From the NCBI GenBank assembly GCA_040752215.1, contig JBFMEX010000064.1, positions 1-33,466 of the forward strand: a stretch of 33,466 bases of DNA. The letters are read 5' to 3'. This DNA comes from JBFMEX01 sp040752215 (lineage in GTDB: Bacteria; Pseudomonadota; Alphaproteobacteria; Rhizobiales; Hyphomicrobiaceae). The translations under genes and the position numbers were made by a program. Shown here piece after piece: positions 1 to 8,650 of this stretch. Below the pieces are notes generated by a model. The model ran no database searches, was not told where the DNA came from, and saw only the letters and a list, made by a program, of their open reading frames with translations. Numbering within the stretch: position 1 is the first letter of the stretch; each line of letters begins with the position of its first letter.

Positions 1-968
1 TGACCGACAAGACGCGCAATATCCTCTCCAAGGAGGCGTTGGCCAAGACCAAGCCGGGCGTGCGTATCGTCAATTGCGCGCGCGGCGGGCTGATCGACGA
101 GGCCGCGCTGGCGGAGGCGATCAAGACGGGCCATGTCGCCGGCGCCGCGCTCGACGTGTTCGAGGTCGAGCCGGCCAAGCAGAACGTGCTGTTCGGCATG
201 GCGAACGTGATCTGCACCCCGCACCTCGGCGCCGCCACCAGCGAGGCGCAGGAGAACGTGGCGCTGCAGGTCGCCGAGCAGATGAGCGACTACCTCTTGA
301 AGGGCGCGATCACCAACGCCATCAACTTCCCCTCGATCTCCGCCGAGGAGGCCCCGCGGCTCACTCCGTGGGTCAAGCTCGCCGAGCAATTGGGCTCGTT
401 CGCCGGCCAGCTGACCGACACGATCCTCAAGGGGGTCAGGATCGAGTATGCGGGCGCGGTGGCCGAGCTCAACGTCAAACCGATGACGGCGGCGGCGCTC
501 GCCGGCGTGCTGCGCCCATCGCTCGCCGAGGTCAACATGGTCTCGGCGGCCGCGAGCGCGAAAGAGCGCGGCATTGCGCTGGAGGAGGTGACCAAGGGCG
601 AGGGCGGCATCTTCGAGAGCTACGTGCGGCTGACGGTCAAGACCGATGTCTATGAGCGCTCGGTCGCCGGCACCGTGTTCTCGGACGGGCGCCCGCGCAT
701 CATCCAGGTGCGTGACATCAACATGGAGTTCGAGCTGGCGCCGAACATGATCTTCGTCAGGAACCAGGACAAGCCGGGCTTCATCGGCGGCTTCGGCTCG
801 CTGTTGGGCGAGGCCGGCGTCAACATCGCGACCTTCAACTTGGGGCGCGAGAAGCCGGGCGGCGATGCGATCTGCATGGTCGCCGTCGACGAGCCGGTCG
901 GCGACGCGGTGCTGGCCAAGGTGAACGCATTGCCGATGGTCGTGCGCGCGCGCCGGTTGGCATTCTGA
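1..968 (+). CDS. serA: D-3-phosphoglycerate dehydrogenase, 5' partial
   Basis: The gene enters from the left edge; the frame is read from base 3 and about 321 C-terminal residues are present out of the roughly 525 usual for the long SerA form. SerA oxidises 3-phosphoglycerate to 3-phosphohydroxypyruvate with NAD+, the first step of serine synthesis, in the cytosol. The end of the NAD-binding domain is visible (NCARGGLIDE, then AALDVFEVEPA), with the catalytic His in TPHLGAATSEAQ at bases 222-224. An intervening regulatory domain follows, then a C-terminal ACT domain beginning near IFVRNQDKPGFIGG, which in this family binds serine for feedback control. The TTG at base 39 is internal and not a start. 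The reading frame is intact to the TGA. Confidence 0.97.
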   Translation, partial: TDKTRNILSKEALAKTKPGVRIVNCARGGLIDEAALAEAIKTGHVAGAALDVFEVEPAKQNVLFGMANVICTPHLGAATSEAQENVALQVAEQMSDYLLKGAITNAINFPSISAEEAPRLTPWVKLAEQLGSFAGQLTDTILKGVRIEYAGAVAELNVKPMTAAALAGVLRPSLAEVNMVSAAASAKERGIALEEVTKGEGGIFESYVRLTVKTDVYERSVAGTVFSDGRPRIIQVRDINMEFELAPNMIFVRNQDKPGFIGGFGSLLGEAGVNIATFNLGREKPGGDAICMVAVDEPVGDAVLAKVNALPMVVRARRLAF

Positions 969-980
969 GGCGGCGGGGGG

Positions 981-1124
981 GTGCTTTTCTTGTCGCCGCT
1001 TGGCAATGTGGTCGGCGACCGTATCGTCGACGGCAAGACGGACCTGTCGAACGAGGATCAGCGTTTCGTTGCCGACCAACGCGAAAGCCTCACGCACCGT
1101 AGCGGCTCGCATTCCCTCCGTTGA
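981..1124 (+). CDS. possible 47-aa small ORF after serA
   Basis: A short frame opens with GTG at 981 just after a run of seven G residues that could act as a Shine-Dalgarno sequence, and ends at TGA 1122-1124. The middle reads DRIVDGKTDLSNEDQRFVAD, a mixed, acidic composition that looks more protein-like than most chance frames in this DNA. I do not recognise it and it is too short to judge from one sequence. The rest of the 969-1310 gap shows no other gene; the region from 1125 up to the DUF4139 start is open in the DUF4139 frame but reads as Arg-rich non-coding sequence. Confidence 0.25.
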   Translation: MLFLSPLGNVVGDRIVDGKTDLSNEDQRFVADQRESLTHRSGSHSLR

Positions 1125-1310
1125 GTGCTTTTCCGGCGACATGCGAGCGCCATGGCGGTGAGGCTTGCCGACGATTGGGCCCGACGGCGCCGTCCGAGGA
1201 AATCGCAGTCGACTTGGCTCGCTGCTTGTCATATTTCGGACGCCGGCCGGCCGCACAGCTGGCGCCGGGCGAGCCTAGTCGCCCGATCGACAACCGCGAA
1301 GAGGCTCCTC

Positions 1311-3002
1311 ATGCGCGTCGCCGCCGCCATTTGCCTGCTTGCGCTTTCGAGCGCCGCCGCAACCGCCGCCGAGGTGGCCACGACCTCGCGCATCGACCAG
1401 GTGACGGTGTTCCCGGCCGGCGCCGAGGTGACCCGCCTCGCCCGGGTCAAGGTCGACAAGGGCGAGCACATAGTTGTGTTCGCCGACCTGCCGGCGCAGG
1501 CGGTGCAGAGCTCGATCCGTGTCGACGGCAAGGCGACGGGCAAGATCGAGATCGGCGCCGTCGACACCCGCCGGCTCGGCGTGCCGCGGAACGACAGCGA
1601 GAGCGAGCGCAGCGAGCGCCGCCGCCTCGAGGACGAGATCGAGCGGCTCGAGGACGAGGCCACGATCGTCAAGGGGCGGATCGAGGCAGCCGAGACGCAG
1701 AAGACGCTGTTGAGGAACCTCACCAGCCTGCCGACGCGGCCGCCGGCGCCGGCGGGATCGCAACCCGCGGCCGGCGAGGATTGGAGCCACATCATCGCCC
1801 TCATCGCGACCAGCATGGCCGATGTCCAGCGCGCCGCGGTCGAGGCCGAGGGCAAGCTGCGCGAGACGACGCGCAAGATCGACGACCTCAGGAAGAAGCT
1901 CGCCACGCTGGCACCCGCACGCGAGGAGCGCACCGAGGTCCGCATCGCGGTCGCGGCGGCCAGCGCGCTCGAGGTCGATCTCGCCGTGCGCTACCAGGTG
2001 CCGAGCGCGTCGTGGTCGCCCTACTACGACGCGCGGCTCGCGACCGGTTCCAAGACCGCGGCGCCCGCGCTCGCGCTGACGCGACGTGCGGCGATCACGC
2101 AGCGCACCGGCGAGAGCTGGGACGAGGTCGCGCTCGCGTTGTCGACGACGCGGCCGACCGCCGGCGCGGCGGCGCCGGAGATGCGCACGCTTGCCGTCGA
2201 CTTCGAGCCGGAGCAGAAGCCGCGTCCGGTTGCCGCGCCCGCCCCGGCGATGAAGCGCTCCATGGCGCCGATAGCCGAGGACCGCATGGCGGCGGCGGGT
2301 GCCGCACCGGAGGCGCAGGCCGAGGCAGCACCCGAGCCGGTCGCCGCCCGCGAGCGCGAGGCGGTGGCCGAGGCGGCGCCGTTCCAGGCCATCTTCCAGG
2401 TGCCGGGCCGGGTGACGATTGCTCCGACCGGCGAAGCAAAGCGCGTGCGCCTGCAGGAGGAGGCGATCGAGCCGAGCCTCACCGTGCGCACGGTGCCGAA
2501 GCTCGACGCCAAGGCCTACCTTTACGCCAAGCTGGTCGCGCCGAAGGGCTCACCGCTGCTGCCGGGCCAGATCGCGCTGTTCCGCGACGGCACCTTCGTC
2601 GGCAACGGCAAGCTGCCGCTGCTCGCCGGCGGCGAGGAGCATGAGCTCGGCTTCGGCATCGATGATTCCCTGCGCGTGCGCTACGCCACCGCCGAGGAGA
2701 AGAAGGGCGAGACCGGGTTGATCTCGACCGCGCGCACGGACGAGCGCAACTACAAGATCATCCTCAAGAGCCTGCACGAGCGGGCGATCGCAGTCACCGT
2801 GCTCGATCAGGTGCCGGTCTCGCGCAACCAGGAGATCAAGGTCGAGACCACCAGCCGCCTTCCGCCGACGCGGCGCGACATCCACGATCAGCGCGGCGTG
2901 CTCGCCTGGGACTTCAAGCTTGAGCCGGATGAGGAGCGCACGATCGATTTCGGCTACCGCGTCGTGTGGCCCTCAGGCAAGAACGTCGTCTACGGTCGTT
3001 AG
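1311..3002 (+). CDS. exported DUF4139 (mucoidy inhibitor A-like) protein
   Basis: This 563-residue protein starts with a signal peptide (MRVAAAICLLALSS then AAATAA, cleavage near residue 20), so it should be exported. The N-terminal part after cleavage (VTVFPAGAEVTRLARV) matches the DUF4140 region. A charged helical stretch rich in Glu, Arg and Leu follows (about residues 95-205) and is probably a coiled coil. The C-terminal half carries the DUF4139 region (VRYQVPSASWSPYYDARL, later GFGIDDSLRVRY and VTVLDQVPVSRNQEIKV), interrupted by an Ala/Pro/Glu-rich linker around residues 300-365. The family is annotated mucoidy inhibitor MuiA-like; its biochemical role is unknown. The frame is open back to 1125, but the ATG at 1311 is chosen for its signal peptide and the GAAGAGG sequence just upstream. 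Confidence 0.85.
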   Translation: MRVAAAICLLALSSAAATAAEVATTSRIDQVTVFPAGAEVTRLARVKVDKGEHIVVFADLPAQAVQSSIRVDGKATGKIEIGAVDTRRLGVPRNDSESERSERRRLEDEIERLEDEATIVKGRIEAAETQKTLLRNLTSLPTRPPAPAGSQPAAGEDWSHIIALIATSMADVQRAAVEAEGKLRETTRKIDDLRKKLATLAPAREERTEVRIAVAAASALEVDLAVRYQVPSASWSPYYDARLATGSKTAAPALALTRRAAITQRTGESWDEVALALSTTRPTAGAAAPEMRTLAVDFEPEQKPRPVAAPAPAMKRSMAPIAEDRMAAAGAAPEAQAEAAPEPVAAREREAVAEAAPFQAIFQVPGRVTIAPTGEAKRVRLQEEAIEPSLTVRTVPKLDAKAYLYAKLVAPKGSPLLPGQIALFRDGTFVGNGKLPLLAGGEEHELGFGIDDSLRVRYATAEEKKGETGLISTARTDERNYKIILKSLHERAIAVTVLDQVPVSRNQEIKVETTSRLPPTRRDIHDQRGVLAWDFKLEPDEERTIDFGYRVVWPSGKNVVYGR

Positions 3003-3067
3003 AAGGGCGCCACCTGTGATTTGCCTCTTCGAAGGGAGGCAGTGGCTCGTGCCGGCTGTGCCGTCGT

Positions 3068-3094
3068 GTCCCTGTCCCACCAGTGGGGAGGGAC
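3068..3094. repeat. imperfect hairpin repeat
   Basis: GTCCC (3068-3072) pairs with GGGAC (3090-3094), and inside it CCCAC (3076-3080) pairs with GTGGG (3083-3087) across a CA loop. The core resembles the CCCAC-n-GTGGGGAGGG type of dispersed intergenic repeat that I recall from alphaproteobacterial genomes; that family match is from memory. Confidence 0.55.
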
Positions 3095-3113
3095 GCGTGG
3101 GGCGAGTAGCGGA

Positions 3114-3207
3114 CCGAGGCGGGGGTGACCGGGACGACGCACGCCTGTGCGTCCACTCTTCGGGCGCGTGCCCACGACGACAGCGCGCCCGGCCACCCCC
3201 ACCTCGG
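3114..3207. repeat. 94-bp nested inverted repeat (cruciform-like)
   Basis: A 20-base arm at 3114-3133 (starting CCGAGGCGGGGG) is complementary at 18 of 20 positions to an arm at 3188-3207 (ending CCCCCACCTCGG). The enclosed 54 bases contain two further perfect hairpins: GACGCAC/GTGCGTC (3136-3142 and 3147-3153) and GGGC/GCCC (3162-3165 and 3170-3173). Folded as RNA or extruded DNA, this gives a closed stem with two branches. No coding frame explains it. It may be a mobile palindromic repeat or a structured RNA. Confidence 0.65.
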
Positions 3208-3218
3208 CGACGCGCAAT

Positions 3219-3278
3219 CACTTGGCCCCTCGCCGTCGTCGCGTGGCGAGCGCGCGTCGCGAAGGCCGGGGCCAAGTG
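3219..3278. repeat. 60-bp nested inverted repeat
   Basis: Perfect 11-base arms CACTTGGCCCC (3219-3229) and GGGGCCAAGTG (3268-3278) enclose a second perfect hairpin, CTCGCC (3229-3234; shares one base with the outer arm) with GGCGAG (3245-3250). It starts 12 bases after the previous nested element and has the same stem-within-stem design. Confidence 0.65.
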
Positions 3279-3290
3279 AAGCGCGCGCCG

Positions 3291-3314
3291 TCCTCCCCCC
3301 CTCGAGGGGGAGGA
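3291..3314. repeat. C-run/G-run palindrome
   Basis: TCCTCCCCC (3291-3299) is mirrored by GGGGGAGGA (3306-3314) around a CTCGAG core. Similar C-run/G-run palindromes recur at 20749-20770 and 33196-33220, suggesting one dispersed intergenic family. Confidence 0.5.
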
Positions 3315-3514
3315 AGAGGCGTGCCGCTTGCGGCATCGGATTGCCGCGGCACCGAGATAGAGAAATGAGCGCGCCACGCAGCCGCTCGCCGCCCCACCCC
3401 TGCCCCTTCCACTCGAGGGGAGGGGAACTCCGTTGCGGTGGTCGGGACGGCCCGGCAAGGCGCGGCGCTCGGTCTCCCTATACGGCGGTGAATCTGCGCT
3501 ATAAGAGGCGGTCT

Positions 3515-3538
3515 GGCCCCGGTGTCCGATCCGGGGCC
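3515..3538 (+). promoter_or_regulatory. perfect hairpin in the purA leader
   Basis: GGCCCCGG (3515-3522) and CCGGGGCC (3531-3538) form a perfect 8-bp stem with an 8-base loop. It lies between a possible -10 box (TATAAG, 3500-3505) and the purA Shine-Dalgarno region, so it would be transcribed in the purA 5' leader. No T-run follows, so it is not a simple terminator. Confidence 0.45.
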
Positions 3539-3585
3539 TCATCATGTGCGGAGAGAGCCGGCGACGGCCGGCGGGGACGAGGATA

Positions 3586-4878
<1,293 letters not shown>

Positions 4879-4899
4879 GGCTTCCGTGGGCGGCGGGTG

Positions 4900-5379
4900 C
4901 TACCGGCCGGTATTGCGGAGCGTAGCGCGCCAAGCGATCGCGAACGCGATCACAGGCACCACGAGCCATTGAGCGAGCGGCGCAAGTCCGATCGGGATGC
5001 CGCCGACGAGCAGTGTCGGCATTGCCGCGTCGTAGGCCCACGACCGCCTTACGTAGACGTTGAGCCATTCGCTGAAAACCGTGTACAGCAGGCCCGCGGC
5101 GATCGCGACCGCTGCGACGGGAAGATATCGTTCGCGCGGCCACATGCGGGCGCCGAGGAGCAGGACGGCGACCAGAAGCGTTGCGCCGGCGATCATCACG
5201 TCGCCGGCCGTGCAGTGGAGGAGGGCGAAGGCCTTCGCACCCGCGCTGCCGGTGCGCCAGATCGAATAGAATGGCAGCTGGGCCGTCTCCCAGAGCAGGT
5301 TGGTGACACCGCTCGCGCCGAGGTACCAGGCGACGGTCGGCACGAGCGTCCGCGCCGCGCCTGGGAACCGCGACGTCAC
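4900..5379 (-). CDS. small integral membrane protein, unknown function
   Basis: The product is 159 residues with about four hydrophobic segments: near residues 12-30, 50-75 (GDVMIAGATLLVAVLLLG), 85-105 (LPVAAVAIAAGLLYTVFSEW) and 125-150. A WETAQLPFY stretch and TVFSEWLNVYVRRSWAY lie between or after segments and look conserved in type. I do not recognise a characterised family. It starts at GTG 5379, which overlaps the stop codon of the upstream 35-residue peptide gene (GTGA), so translation is probably coupled. Its 3' end converges on purA with a 21-base gap. Confidence 0.7.
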   Translation of the reverse strand: MTSRFPGAARTLVPTVAWYLGASGVTNLLWETAQLPFYSIWRTGSAGAKAFALLHCTAGDVMIAGATLLVAVLLLGARMWPRERYLPVAAVAIAAGLLYTVFSEWLNVYVRRSWAYDAAMPTLLVGGIPIGLAPLAQWLVVPVIAFAIAWRATLRNTGR

Positions 5380-5483
5380 CGGAAGAAGACGTATTTGACG
5401 AGCGCGGCGACGACCAGTGCCACCACGACCGTCATCAGCAAGTGACCGGGCCCGAAACCGAATAGCCAGCCATCATGCATCAT
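5376..5483 (-). CDS. 35-residue single-pass membrane peptide
   Basis: A very short gene starting at ATG 5483 (a second ATG follows at once). The product begins MMHDGWLFGFGPGH and then has one hydrophobic segment (LLMTVVVALVVAALV) ending in KYVFFR. This layout, a Gly/aromatic-rich head, one helix and a basic-aromatic tail, resembles small membrane proteins common in alphaproteobacteria. The stop overlaps the GTG start of the next gene by four bases. It lies 41 bases after the DUF2189 stop on the same strand, consistent with a three-gene operon. The ribosome binding site is weak. The longer frame running upstream is a shadow of DUF2189. Confidence 0.6.
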   Translation of the reverse strand: MMHDGWLFGFGPGHLLMTVVVALVVAALVKYVFFR

Positions 5484-5524
5484 CGACGGATTCCCAATCC
5501 CAAAGTCGAGCGCCGCGACGGCGC

Positions 5525-6439
5525 TCAACGTTCCTCGACGTCGGAGGAGGGCACGAACAGCGAGGCCGGGAACTCGGCCGCATAACGGATCCGCTTCGGC
5601 TGTGGTCGGTAATCCGGGCGCTGCCCTGCTGCCGGCGCGACCGCCTTGCGGTAGAGATGCCACGTCGCGTGACCGAGCACCGGCAATACCACTGCCAGCC
5701 CGAAGAAGAAGGGCAAAGACCCGATCGCCAGCGACACGGCGACGATGACGCCCCACAGCGAGATCGTCAGCGGGCTCTTGAAGGCGACCCTGAGCGAGGT
5801 CGCCATCGCCGTGCCGACGCCGACATCGCGGTCGAGCAAGAGTGGAAATGCGACCACCGTCAGCATCAGCACGAGCCCCGCGAACACGAATCCGATCGCG
5901 CCGCCGACGAGCAGCATCGTGTGGCCTTGTGAGGAGCCGAATACGTCGTCGAACAACTCGCGGACCGAGGCCGGCTGCCACTTGCCGAAGTAGGCGACGT
6001 GGACCCAATCGGCGACCGCGACCCAGGCGACGAACACGATGAGCAGCAGCAGGCCGAGCCTCAGAATCGCGCCGAGCGACGGCGACTGCAGCACATCAAA
6101 CGCGTGATGCCAGGAGGTGTCCCGCCCCATCTCGCGCCGCCGGCTAAGCTCATAGAGCCCGATCGCGGCGAACGGGCCGATCAAGGCGAACCCGGCGGCG
6201 ATCGGGAACATCAGTGTGATGAAATCGTAGCCGAACGCGAGACTGCCGATCAGCAGGCCGACAATCGGATAGAGGACAGCGAGGAACAGCGCATGGGTGG
6301 GCATGGCGCGAAAGTCCGCGATGCCCTTGGCCAGAGCGTCGGCGAGATCGCCCGGCGTGATCGCCCGCACCGCCGGTGCGGCCTCTGCCGGCTGCAGGGG
6401 AGTAATGATGTCGTATTGCGGAGCATTGGATGTGGCCAT
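5525..6439 (-). CDS. DUF2189 integral membrane protein
   Basis: A 304-residue membrane protein with about six hydrophobic helices. After a cytosolic N-terminal tail comes ITPGDLADALAKGIADFRAMP, then THALFLAVLYPIVGLLIG, a segment ending GFALIGPFAAIGLYELSRRRE, and further helices at LGLLLLIVFVAWVAVADW, LVGGAIGFVFAGLVLML and LWGVIVAVSLAIGSLP. The GPFAAIGLYELSRR region is typical of DUF2189; its function is not known. The ATG at 6439 has a clear GGGAGG seven bases upstream, whereas the longer open frame reads into non-coding DNA. It is the first gene of a likely operon with the 35-residue peptide and the 159-residue membrane protein. Confidence 0.8.
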   Translation of the reverse strand: MATSNAPQYDIITPLQPAEAAPAVRAITPGDLADALAKGIADFRAMPTHALFLAVLYPIVGLLIGSLAFGYDFITLMFPIAAGFALIGPFAAIGLYELSRRREMGRDTSWHHAFDVLQSPSLGAILRLGLLLLIVFVAWVAVADWVHVAYFGKWQPASVRELFDDVFGSSQGHTMLLVGGAIGFVFAGLVLMLTVVAFPLLLDRDVGVGTAMATSLRVAFKSPLTISLWGVIVAVSLAIGSLPFFFGLAVVLPVLGHATWHLYRKAVAPAAGQRPDYRPQPKRIRYAAEFPASLFVPSSDVEER

Positions 6440-6587
6440 GGCAAGCCTCCCGACCGCTAGGGGTTCCAGAGGGCGCACAAGACCGCGGCCGGCAAAGTGG
6501 TAATCGCTTGGCGGCCGCCTGGCGGCCCCCTCGTTGGAGAATAATACGCCTCGATTGCCCGCCTGTCTCCCCGTTAACGCGACGAGG
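6440..6587. other. DUF2189 upstream region with a GC palindrome
   Basis: This short gap separates phaC (stop 6588) from the DUF2189 start (6439), both on the minus strand. It holds a perfect palindrome, GGCCGCC and GGCGGCC (6513-6519 and 6521-6527, one-base centre), which would lie in or near the DUF2189 leader. No clear promoter boxes were identified. Confidence 0.4.
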
Positions 6588-8510
6588 TTATCGCATGCGC
6601 ACGTAACGGCCCGGCGCGTCATCAAGCGGCGGCAGGCCGTGCTCCGGCGCCCCCATCGGCGGTAGCGGCGCCGTCCGGCCCGAGTGGCCGTCGAGCCAGT
6701 CGACCCAGGGGGACCACCACGAGCCCGGCCGCGGCGTATTGAGGGCGATCCACGTCTCGGGGTCGATGTAGCGGTCTGCCTCCGCCTTGGTCGCGAGACG
6801 GTAGTGCGCGCGCCTGGTGTCGGGCGGGGCGACGATGCCGGTATTGTGGCCACCACTTGCCAGCAGGAAGGTCAGCTCCGTGTCGAGCAGCAAATGGAAC
6901 TTGAACACGCTTCCCCACGGTGCGACGTGGTCCGCCTCGGTGCCGACTGCCATGACCGGCACGCGGATGTCGGTCAGCGCAATCGGGCGCTCGTCGACCT
7001 TGAAGCGGCCCTCCGCGAGTTCGTTGTCGAGGAACAGCTGGCGCAGGTACTCGCCATGCATGCGGCTCGGCATGCGCGTCGAATCCGCGTTCCACGCCAT
7101 CAAGTCGGTCATCGGCCGGCGCTCGCCCATCAGGTAGTCGTTGACGACGCGCGACCAGATGAGGTCGTTCGAGCGCAGCACCTGGAACGCGCCCGCCATC
7201 TGGCTGGCGTCGAGGAAGCCCTGCTCCCACATGATGTCCTCGAGGAATGACAGCTGGCTCTCGTCGATGAATAGGGTCAGCTCGCCGGCCTCGGTAAAGT
7301 CGGTTTGTGCGGCGAGGAATGTCAGGCTGGCAAGACGGTTGTCGCGCTCGCGTGCCATCGCTGCGGCGGCGATCGCCAGCAGCGTGCCGCCGAGACAGTA
7401 TCCGGCGGCATGCACCTTGGCCTCCGGTACGATCTTGCCGACGGCGTCGAGCGCAGCCATGACGCCGAGGCGGCGGTAATCGTCGAACGAAAGGTCGCGG
7501 TCGTTGGCGCCCGGGTTGCGCCAAGAGATCATGAACACCGTGAAGCCCTGTCCGACCAGGTGCTCGACCAGCGAGCGCCCGGGCGCCAGGTCGAGCACGT
7601 AGTACTTCATGATCCACGCCGGCACGACCAGCACCGGCTCGGGCCGGACCGCGTCCGTCGTCGGCGCATACTGGATCAGCTCGATCAGATGATTGCGATA
7701 GACGACGCGGCCCGGCGTGACGGCGAGATTGCGCCCGGCCTCGAACGCCTCCGTCCCGACCGGCGGCCGGCTGTTGATCGCGCGCTCCCAGTCCTCGATC
7801 ATGTTGCGCGCGCCGCGCACGAGGTTCATGCCGCCCTCGCTCACCGTGCGCTCGAGCAGCAGCGGGTTGGTGGCGAGGAAGATGCTCGGCGACCACAGGT
7901 CGAGCTGCTGGCGGGTCAGGAAGTCCAGTCGCCGCTGGTTGAGCTTCGACATGCCGGGAATGCCGGTGACGGCATTGTGCCACCACTGCTGCTGCAGCAG
8001 GAAGCTCTGGTAGATGATGCTGTAGGGCGGGTGCTGCCAAGCCTCGGCGGAGAACCGCTTGTCCTGAGCGAGCGGCGTGACGCACGGCTCGGTGTCGTTG
8101 TTGCCGGCGAGGCAGTGGGCGATATGAGTCGCGAGACGCGTCCACTTGCGGGTAGCCTTCTGGACCAGCTGTAATTGCTTGCCGGGCGACATGGCGAGGT
8201 GCATCAGCCAGTCCATCTCGGCCGAAGCGAGCGCCATCGGAGAGAGGCCGAGCGTAAACCGCGACAGCATGTAGTGGAACGAGCGGTCGAGCGCCTCCGC
8301 CATCTGCAGTGAGGGATCGATGTCGTCGCCGTCGGCGGGATCGGCAGCCGCGAGCGACGAGGGGGCGATCGGTCGGCGCGCATCCTCGGGGCGCGGCGCG
8401 GCCGTATGCGCCTCGTTCGCGGCAGACTTCGATGTCGGAGCGACCTCGGGCGCTTCGTCGGGGCCGAGGCTGGCCAGCTTGGGCCGGCGCTTCTCGGAGC
8501 TGGTTGCCAT
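6588..8510 (-). CDS. phaC: class I-type poly(3-hydroxyalkanoate) synthase
   Basis: This 640-residue enzyme polymerises (R)-3-hydroxyacyl-CoA into polyhydroxyalkanoate at the surface of storage granules. The lipase-like box GYCLGG at residues 370-375 supplies the nucleophile Cys372. The other triad members are Asp527 (GTEADHVAPW) and His555 (SGGHNTGIV). The PhaC N-terminal region is recognisable from about residue 75, including WWHNAVTGIPG and SPSIFLATNP. The first 65 residues are a polar, Ala/Pro/Asp-rich extension that looks disordered. The ATG at 8510 is preceded by GCGGATCG, an acceptable ribosome binding site. No phaA, phaB, phaR or phasin gene is adjacent. Confidence 0.95.
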   Translation of the reverse strand: MATSSEKRRPKLASLGPDEAPEVAPTSKSAANEAHTAAPRPEDARRPIAPSSLAAADPADGDDIDPSLQMAEALDRSFHYMLSRFTLGLSPMALASAEMDWLMHLAMSPGKQLQLVQKATRKWTRLATHIAHCLAGNNDTEPCVTPLAQDKRFSAEAWQHPPYSIIYQSFLLQQQWWHNAVTGIPGMSKLNQRRLDFLTRQQLDLWSPSIFLATNPLLLERTVSEGGMNLVRGARNMIEDWERAINSRPPVGTEAFEAGRNLAVTPGRVVYRNHLIELIQYAPTTDAVRPEPVLVVPAWIMKYYVLDLAPGRSLVEHLVGQGFTVFMISWRNPGANDRDLSFDDYRRLGVMAALDAVGKIVPEAKVHAAGYCLGGTLLAIAAAAMARERDNRLASLTFLAAQTDFTEAGELTLFIDESQLSFLEDIMWEQGFLDASQMAGAFQVLRSNDLIWSRVVNDYLMGERRPMTDLMAWNADSTRMPSRMHGEYLRQLFLDNELAEGRFKVDERPIALTDIRVPVMAVGTEADHVAPWGSVFKFHLLLDTELTFLLASGGHNTGIVAPPDTRRAHYRLATKAEADRYIDPETWIALNTPRPGSWWSPWVDWLDGHSGRTAPLPPMGAPEHGLPPLDDAPGRYVRMR

Positions 8511-8576
8511 ATCGTCGATCCGCTGCGCAGGGTACGGAGTGCTGATCGGCTATAGTCGCCATCCAGCATCGACGTG

Positions 8577-8590
8577 TTGACCCTGGTCAA
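8577..8590. promoter_or_regulatory. TTGACC/GGTCAA palindrome between phaC and a divergent gene
   Basis: TTGACC (8577-8582) and GGTCAA (8585-8590) form a 14-bp palindrome in the gap between divergently read phaC and the 101-aa gene. Each arm also resembles a -35 hexamer on its own strand. A TACAAT at 8606-8611 could be a -10 for the plus-strand gene, but the spacing to the palindrome arm is wrong. It could be an operator for a dimeric regulator; the regulator is unknown. Confidence 0.35.
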
Positions 8591-8650
8591 TGCCGGGCCG
8601 GACACTACAATATTGATATCATGAATGGCCCGGAAACGAGGCTAATCACG

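Larger units (their letters stand above)
3003..3585. other. 583-bp intergenic gap rich in inverted repeats
   Basis: No credible gene is seen. The gap between the DUF4139 gene and purA holds several closely spaced inverted repeats, listed separately (3068-3094, 3114-3207, 3219-3278, 3291-3314), then GC-rich sequence with C-run and G-run pairs around 3395-3425. Frames that cross it on both strands have repetitive Arg/Pro/Gly-rich translations typical of intergenic repeats. The last 90 bases contain a TATAAG box (3500-3505) that could be the purA -10 element, without an obvious -35, and a leader hairpin at 3515-3538. Confidence 0.8.

Noticed and set aside
1121..2644. 507-codon plus-strand frame over the DUF4139 gene
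   Set aside because: Arg/Gly-rich shadow frame; the overlapping frame has a signal peptide and family motifs.
6622..8562. 646-codon minus-strand frame overlapping phaC
   Set aside because: Same-strand shadow in another frame, extremely Arg/Pro-rich, while the phaC frame has the full catalytic triad.
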